Assembly: GCA_945933905.1 (NCBI GenBank) | Contig: CAMEQX010000015.1 | Coordinates: 1-11,257, forward strand | DNA length: 11,257 bases | Direction of reading: 5' to 3' | Source: an uncultured Clostridia bacterium | GTDB taxonomy: Bacteria; Bacillota; Clostridia; Oscillospirales; Ruminococcaceae | Part shown: piece after piece, positions 6,299 through 11,257 of the stretch | How the letters are laid out: each line of letters starts with the position of its first letter | Position numbering within the stretch: position 1 is the stretch's first letter | Position numbers and translations under genes: made by a program | The notes under the pieces: model-generated | Told to the model about the DNA's origin: nothing | Database searches by the model: none | The model's input: only the letters and a program-made list of their open reading frames with translations

Positions 6299-6759
6299 GC
6301 TTTTTCAAGGGATTTTTTTACGCGGGACGAGGGCTTCTGAGCGCGCTTTCCGAGCGGAATTTCCGATTTCACCTCTGCGCCGCGGCAACGGTGATTTTCT
6401 TCGGCGCGAAATTCTACTCGTTCAGGATTTCGGAGTGGGCGATACTCTTGTTGACTTGCGCGGTTGTGTTATCGCTCGAGTGCGTGAACACGGCGCTGGA
6501 GCGGCTTTGCGACAAGGTTTGTCCCGAGCGGGACGATTTGATAAAAAAGTGCAAGGATATCGCGGCGGGCGCGGTTTTGATTGCGGCAATTTTCGCTGCG
6601 GCAATCGGCGTTGTGCTGTTTTGGAACATCGAAAAATTCGCCGAAATCGCGTTCTTTTTCTCGGAGCCGATAAGATTGATTTTGATGATAGTCGGCTTTG
6701 CTGCGGAGATTTTATTCATATTCTTGCCAAGAAAAAAACATAACAATCAGGGAGAATGA
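6295..6759 (+). CDS. dgkA: Diacylglycerol/undecaprenol kinase with C-terminal extension
   Basis: An integral membrane lipid kinase of the DgkA family; in Firmicutes these mostly phosphorylate undecaprenol, feeding cell wall lipid carrier recycling. Signatures are SERNFRFH (19-26), SLECVNTALE (60-69, with the catalytic Glu and the Asn/Thr), Asp73, and KDIAAGAVLI (87-96). Hydrophobic segments lie near 28-42, 47-64 and 88-110, the normal three. The family is usually about 120-130 residues, but this one has 154: a further hydrophobic segment (about 124-145) and a basic tail (RKKHNN) are added. It overlaps ybeY by ATGA, matching the Firmicute ybeY-dgkA order, but the usual cdd and era genes do not follow. 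The family call is firm; the lipid substrate is inferred. Confidence 0.93.
   Translation: MSFFKGFFYAGRGLLSALSERNFRFHLCAAATVIFFGAKFYSFRISEWAILLLTCAVVLSLECVNTALERLCDKVCPERDDLIKKCKDIAAGAVLIAAIFAAAIGVVLFWNIEKFAEIAFFFSEPIRLILMIVGFAAEILFIFLPRKKHNNQGE
6749..6754 (+). promoter_or_regulatory. Ribosome binding site that decides the start of the c-di-GMP gene
   Basis: AGGGAG lies only one base before ATG 6756, too close to serve it, but 7 nt before the in-frame GTG at 6762, which is ideal. ATG 6756 overlaps the dgkA stop as ATGA and could still be used by coupled reinitiation. The two starts differ by two residues. Confidence 0.6.
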
Positions 6760-6761
6760 GT

Positions 6762-9700
6762 GTGGAAAATACTATTCTTATTGCGGGAAATCTCGAAAAA
6801 ATGTCGAAAAAGCTCGAAGGCGTATTCAACGTGATTTCCGAAAACAACAGCAAGCGTGCGATAGATATTTTGCGCGAAAACGCGAAAAATGTCGAAGCCG
6901 TGATACTTGATATAATGAGCTTTGACGTGCTGGCACAAATGCGCGCGGACAGCGAGCTTTTCAAAATCCCCGTTATCGCGGTGACTCCCGAAAACAGCCC
7001 CGAGAGCTGCAAGCTCGCGCTGGATTTGGGTGCGGCGGATTTCGTTTCGGAAAACACGGACAAGGCTTTGCTTTTACACCGAGTAAAGAGCGTAATTGCG
7101 CTTTGCAAAGCGGCTTCAGCGGCTCCCGAGAGCGTCAAAGCCGAAGGCTCCGAGCAGCTTAAATCGCTGCTGAACGACGCGCCGAACGGAATTTCAATCG
7201 CGCAGATTGCCGATGACGGAACGATGGTTACGCTTTACATAAACAAAAGCTTGTCCGATATGCTGGGCTATCCCGACTATGAAACGGGGCTGAAAAGCGT
7301 TTTGTCAAACTCCGTTTTGGGACTTGAAACCGAGGACGTGCTTTCCGTCAGAAACCGCATAAACGAGGCTTATGAAACCGGCGCGAAAGTCAAAATCACG
7401 TTCGGCTGCCGAGGCTATGACGGGCGGGAAATCCGGCTCTCGCTCAACGGCACAACGATAACCGACAACGCCGGCGAGAAGCTCTTTTATTCGATGATAA
7501 CGGACATTTCCGCCGAAACCGAGCGTGAAAAGGAGCTCACCGAAACCGCATACAAGGACGCGCTGACGGGGTGTCCGAACCGCGCCGCGTTCATCAAAAG
7601 AGCCGAGGAGCTGCTCCGTGAAAACCCGCTTACAGAGTACACGATGATGAAGCTGAACGTGGGGAATTTCCGCATAGCAAACAACTCGCTCGGGCGCGCC
7701 GAGGGCGACAGACTGCTGAAAACAATCTCCGAAGTGCTCTCCGAGATAATCGACGAGAGCGGGGTTTTCGCGCGGTTTTACGCCGACCAGTTCGCGATAA
7801 TGACGCCGTATTCCGAGCGTTCCGTTCACCCGCAGTCGATTGTGGCGGCGGTTGAAAGCGCGGTTGTGAAAAACTGCGAGGCAACGGGCGAGCTTTGCTT
7901 TTATATGGGCGTTTATAAAATCGACGACCGCTCGCTTTCCATCGAAGAAATGGCTGAAAGAGCCGCGATTGCGTGCCGCTCGATTACAGGCGGCGTGCGC
8001 GAGCACATAACCTATTTCGACGAGAAAATGCGGCAGAAAATTCTCGAGGAGCAGCGCATCGACAGCGAGTGCTACCGCGCGCTCCACAACAACGAATTCG
8101 CCGTATATTTCCAGCCGATTTACAGCGTGAAGGCGAAAAAATATGTGGGCGGAGAAGCGCTTTCTCGCTGGAATCATCACGAAAAAGGAATAATTCTCCC
8201 CGAGAAATTTATGCCGATTTTCGAGAAAAACGGCTTTATCACGGAGCTTGATTTGTACGTTCTGGAAAAAGCCTGCACGTTTCAGAAAAAGCGCGTTGAT
8301 GAGGGACAGGAACAGCTTCCGATTTCCGTGAACATCTCGCGAACAAGCCTCTACAACCCGAATATGTTCGATAAAATCACGGCTATCGCAAACAAATACA
8401 AAATCGAGCCGAGAAACATCAGAATTGAAGTGACGGAAACCGTTTTTACGGACAATTCGGCAACGCTTGTCGATACGATAAAAAAGCTGCGCTCGGCGGG
8501 ATTTCCGATAATTCTCGACGGCTTCGGCGGGGGAGTTTCTTCGATGAACACGCTGAAGACAATGCCGTTTGACGTGCTGAAGCTGGATATGAAATTTATG
8601 GAGGGCTTCGAGAAAAACGGCAAAATCGGAGCAATCGTAACCTCCCTTGTCCGCACGGGAAAATGGCTGAACTCACCTATGCTGGCTCAGGGCGTGGAAA
8701 CGCGCGAGCAGTTTGAGTTCCTCGAAAGCATAGGCTGCGGGTATATTCAGGGCTATTATTTTGCAAGACCTGTTCCCGAGGAGGAATTTGCCGCGCTTCT
8801 GTCCGAAAACATCATCACAGCGCAGGAAACCGAGGTTGAAACCTACGGAATGGACGTTGACATAAACAAGATTTTCGGAAACGACTCGGTTTTGTCGAAG
8901 ATAATCGGGAGCATTTTCGGCGGCTTCGGAATTTATGAATTTACGGGCGACAGGCTTGAGGTTATCCGCGTGAACGAGGAATACCTCAACATTATGGGCT
9001 ACACCGCGGACAACAGCTATCTTGAGGAGAACACAAACGTTTGGGAACACCTCTACCCCGAAGACGTGGAAATCTCGAAAAACGCCTGCCTTGAAGCCGC
9101 AAAAACGGGAAGAGCGATACGCACGGTTTGCCGCCGCTACAAGAAAAACGGCGACCTAATCTATCTTGACTCGATACACAGACGGCTCGGCGGCACGGAC
9201 AAAAACCCGATAATCTGCATCTCGCTGTCGGATATCACAGAGAAAGTTCTCAAAGAACAAGACGAGGCGCTGAAAAGCACCGCGCGCGAGGCAAAGTGGA
9301 TGGAGCGCGAAAAAACCGACAGCCTGCTCAGAAAAACCGTCCGTCATATACCGATGGGCTTGGGAATTTTCCGCTGCACAGAAGATGAAATTCTGCCTGT
9401 TTATCTCAGCGAGAAAATGTACAGGATTTTCGGCGAAAACAATAAGATGAATTTCCTCCGCGAGAACAACCCGATAAGCATTTTCCTCAACCGCTATAAA
9501 ATCGCGGCGGGAATGACAGGCGAGAAAACCTTCCCGTGTATTCGCGCGGACGGACGGCATATTTGGGTGAAAGCGACGTACAGCACTGTTGAGGAAGACG
9601 GCGCGATGACGCTCTACACGGTAATTTCCGATATCAGTGAGCAGGTTGAGTCGCGCAAGCAGGAGGCTGTCCGCAATCAGATGTATCAGGTGCTTATCGG

Positions 9701-11156
9701 CGAGGTGAACGTGACAATTTTCAACTATTCGCCCGATATCGATGAGCTGACCTATTATCAAGGCTCGGACGACAGCGAGCTTCACCCCATAACGCTTTCG
9801 GGAATTTCAAAGGACTATTCCGTGTTCTCAAAGCTCTGCGAGGAGGACAGAGAAAGCTTTGTAAGCGTGCTTAAAAAGCTCTCGGACAGCGTTTCCACAG
9901 AAACAATTATCGTGAAGATGATGGTTGAGGGCTATCCGCGCAGAAACAAGGCGATTTTCAGGAGTATCTGCGATGAGGACGGGGTTGTGTTCAGAATTGT
10001 CGGAAAGCTGGAGGACGTTGAGGACGAGATGGCGCGGATTGAGGAGATACAGTCGCGCGCGATGTACGACAATCTTTGCGTTGATATTTACAACAAGGCA
10101 ACAACTGAGGAGCTTATCAAAAACGAGCTGAAGCGGAGCTCATCGGGCGCGCTTTTGATGATAGACGTGGACGATTTCAAGAGCATAAACGACCGCTTCG
10201 GACATATTTTCGGCGATGAATTTTTGAAGATGTTCGCGACAACCGTAAAGGAGGTTTTCCGCGACTGCGATATCGTGGGAAGATACGGCGGCGACGAGTA
10301 TTTTGTGTTTGTTCCTCACGCAACGGCGGCACTTGCCGAGAGAAAGGGCAATCAAATTCTCGAAAAAGTCGCGCAAATCAACATTCCTCAGCTTAACGGG
10401 ATAAAGAGCAGTATCGGTATCTCCATAGCAAATCCCGAAAACCGCGATTACCGACAGCTGCTCAAACAAGCGGACAGCGCGCTGTATCAGGCGAAAAACC
10501 GCGGTAAAAACTGCGTGGTGCTGTTTGACTCAAATTTGATGAACGAGATAACCTATCGCACGGAGGAAGCCGTAAAGAAAGGCAGAGAAAACGTTGTTCT
10601 GAGCGCAAATCCGAACGGCGCGGTGCCGCTGATAATGCGGATTTTCAGCCTGCTTTACTCGGGGACGGATTTGAACGCTTGTATAAATCAAGCGCTGCGG
10701 TTTGTCGGCGAGAATTTTGACGTGAGCAGGGTGTATATTTTCGAGGACAGCGAGGACGGGGCGTATTGCTCGAACACGTTTGAATGGTGTGCAAAGGGCG
10801 TGGCACCCGAGATTGACGAGCTTCAAAACGTGTCGTATGAAGAAGACCTCGGCGGGCATTATCGCGAGAATATGAATGACGAGGGGATTTTCTACTGCCG
10901 TGATATAAGTGAGCTTGATAAACCGACGAGAGCGATTTTGGAGCCGCAGGGGATAAAATCGATGCTTCAGTGCGCGATTTTGGACAACGGCGAGTTCAAG
11001 GGGTTTGTCGGGTTTGACGAGTGCCGCGAGAATCGTTTTTGGACGCAGGAGCAGATTGATTCACTGGTATTTTTGTCGAAGGTGCTGTCGGTGTTCCTGA
11101 TAAAGAACAGGCGGCGAGACGCTGCGCACACACTCGAGCCGATGGAGCAAAAATAA
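6762..11156 (+). CDS. Multidomain c-di-GMP protein: REC-like, PAS, GGDEF, EAL, PAS x3, GGDEF, GAF
   Basis: About 1464 residues; numbering here counts from ATG 6756. There is no membrane segment, so it is cytoplasmic. REC-like domain 5-118: possible phospho-Asp52 and Thr77, but the usual acidic pair and the KP motif are absent. PAS 132-258. GGDEF-1 265-425: metal Asp is Asn301 and the signature reads YADQF (342-346), so it is inactive, though Asn309 and Asp318 remain. EAL 436-685: Glu467, Asn526, Glu558, Lys609, Glu648 and Gln665 are kept, but DDFG is DGFG (Gly589) and AEGVE is AQGVE (Gln645), so hydrolysis is unlikely. PAS-like domains lie at 712-835, 858-970 and 975-1095. GGDEF-2 1105-1262: Asp1137, Asn1145, GGDEY (1178-1182) and I-site RDCD (1169-1172) are intact, so it is a likely diguanylate cyclase. 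GAF 1292-1450. It is last in the operon. Signals sensed are unknown. Confidence 0.93.
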   Translation: MENTILIAGNLEKMSKKLEGVFNVISENNSKRAIDILRENAKNVEAVILDIMSFDVLAQMRADSELFKIPVIAVTPENSPESCKLALDLGAADFVSENTDKALLLHRVKSVIALCKAASAAPESVKAEGSEQLKSLLNDAPNGISIAQIADDGTMVTLYINKSLSDMLGYPDYETGLKSVLSNSVLGLETEDVLSVRNRINEAYETGAKVKITFGCRGYDGREIRLSLNGTTITDNAGEKLFYSMITDISAETEREKELTETAYKDALTGCPNRAAFIKRAEELLRENPLTEYTMMKLNVGNFRIANNSLGRAEGDRLLKTISEVLSEIIDESGVFARFYADQFAIMTPYSERSVHPQSIVAAVESAVVKNCEATGELCFYMGVYKIDDRSLSIEEMAERAAIACRSITGGVREHITYFDEKMRQKILEEQRIDSECYRALHNNEFAVYFQPIYSVKAKKYVGGEALSRWNHHEKGIILPEKFMPIFEKNGFITELDLYVLEKACTFQKKRVDEGQEQLPISVNISRTSLYNPNMFDKITAIANKYKIEPRNIRIEVTETVFTDNSATLVDTIKKLRSAGFPIILDGFGGGVSSMNTLKTMPFDVLKLDMKFMEGFEKNGKIGAIVTSLVRTGKWLNSPMLAQGVETREQFEFLESIGCGYIQGYYFARPVPEEEFAALLSENIITAQETEVETYGMDVDINKIFGNDSVLSKIIGSIFGGFGIYEFTGDRLEVIRVNEEYLNIMGYTADNSYLEENTNVWEHLYPEDVEISKNACLEAAKTGRAIRTVCRRYKKNGDLIYLDSIHRRLGGTDKNPIICISLSDITEKVLKEQDEALKSTAREAKWMEREKTDSLLRKTVRHIPMGLGIFRCTEDEILPVYLSEKMYRIFGENNKMNFLRENNPISIFLNRYKIAAGMTGEKTFPCIRADGRHIWVKATYSTVEEDGAMTLYTVISDISEQVESRKQEAVRNQMYQVLIGEVNVTIFNYSPDIDELTYYQGSDDSELHPITLSGISKDYSVFSKLCEEDRESFVSVLKKLSDSVSTETIIVKMMVEGYPRRNKAIFRSICDEDGVVFRIVGKLEDVEDEMARIEEIQSRAMYDNLCVDIYNKATTEELIKNELKRSSSGALLMIDVDDFKSINDRFGHIFGDEFLKMFATTVKEVFRDCDIVGRYGGDEYFVFVPHATAALAERKGNQILEKVAQINIPQLNGIKSSIGISIANPENRDYRQLLKQADSALYQAKNRGKNCVVLFDSNLMNEITYRTEEAVKKGRENVVLSANPNGAVPLIMRIFSLLYSGTDLNACINQALRFVGENFDVSRVYIFEDSEDGAYCSNTFEWCAKGVAPEIDELQNVSYEEDLGGHYRENMNDEGIFYCRDISELDKPTRAILEPQGIKSMLQCAILDNGEFKGFVGFDECRENRFWTQEQIDSLVFLSKVLSVFLIKNRRRDAAHTLEPMEQK

Positions 11157-11198
11157 GAAGAAACGAACCGCGAAGCGAAAAAAGTCTTTTTGGAAATC

Positions 11199-11230
11199 AA
11201 AGAACCTTTTTCTTCAGAAAAAGGTTCTTT
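11199..11230 (+). terminator. Long hairpin after the operon, possible terminator
   Basis: AAAGAACCTTTTTC (11199-11212) pairs perfectly with its reverse complement at 11217-11230, a 14-bp stem with a TTCA loop, 42 nt after the last stop codon. The arm ends in TTCTTT followed by GCC rather than a full T-run, so it is a weaker intrinsic terminator than the one at 2259. It is almost symmetric and could act on both strands. It may also be part of an interspersed intergenic repeat. Confidence 0.6.
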
Positions 11231-11257
11231 GCCGCCGGAGGCACTCCGCGCGAAGCG
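11229..11257 (+). repeat. Possible copy of a short intergenic repeat
   Basis: TTGCC, a GC-rich spacer and GCACTCCG (11241-11248) recur in the same order and spacing at 2605-2630, where GCACTCCG is at 2617-2624. About 18 of 26 bases match. Two copies in 11 kb, both intergenic, hint at a dispersed repeat. The window ends inside it, so its extent is unknown. Confidence 0.3.

Noticed and set aside
7305..8180. A 291-codon open frame on the - strand
   Set aside because: It lies opposite the PAS-GGDEF-EAL part of the large protein; composition is Arg/His/Val-rich and no domain is recognisable.

Overview
The window looks like chromosomal DNA of a low-to-mid GC Firmicute, probably a gut-type clostridium (Oscillospirales-like). 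The reasons are strong Shine-Dalgarno sites, a perfect sigma-A promoter, the phoH/ybeY/dgkA gene order typical of Firmicutes, and a very large multidomain cyclic-di-GMP protein. The genus cannot be fixed from sequence alone. All supported genes are on the + strand.

Left part (1-2286): the 3' end of a phage-tail type module. A tail protein open at the window edge is followed after one base by a tail-tip/receptor-binding-like protein, and the module closes with a clean intrinsic terminator. No lysis, integrase or packaging gene is visible, so this may be the edge of a prophage, a domesticated tail cluster or a tailocin.

Spacer (2285-2692): a 228-bp MITE-like element (2289-2516) sits directly against the terminator T-tract. 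It has perfect 17-bp terminal inverted repeats that continue imperfectly to about 50 bp, a 4-bp target duplication TTCA, internal hairpins and a tiny ORF behind a perfect AGGAGG. The rest of the spacer is non-coding and includes a short motif that recurs at the right edge of the window.

Right part (2693-11230): one tightly packed operon. A perfect consensus promoter (TTGACA-17-TATAAT) drives a membrane-anchored lipase-like hydrolase, a PhoH-family ATPase, a trans-aconitate methyltransferase-like protein (Tam), the RNase YbeY, a DgkA-type lipid kinase with a C-terminal extension, and a protein of about 1464 residues with REC-like, PAS, GGDEF, EAL, three PAS-like, GGDEF and GAF modules. Gaps are 1 nt, 37 nt, 1 nt and two start/stop overlaps. 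PhoH and YbeY point to RNA/ribosome maintenance, the lipase and DgkA to membrane lipids, and the last gene to c-di-GMP signalling. In the last protein the first GGDEF and the EAL have lost catalytic residues while the second GGDEF is intact with an I-site, so the predicted net output is c-di-GMP synthesis controlled by several sensors. A 14-bp hairpin follows the operon.
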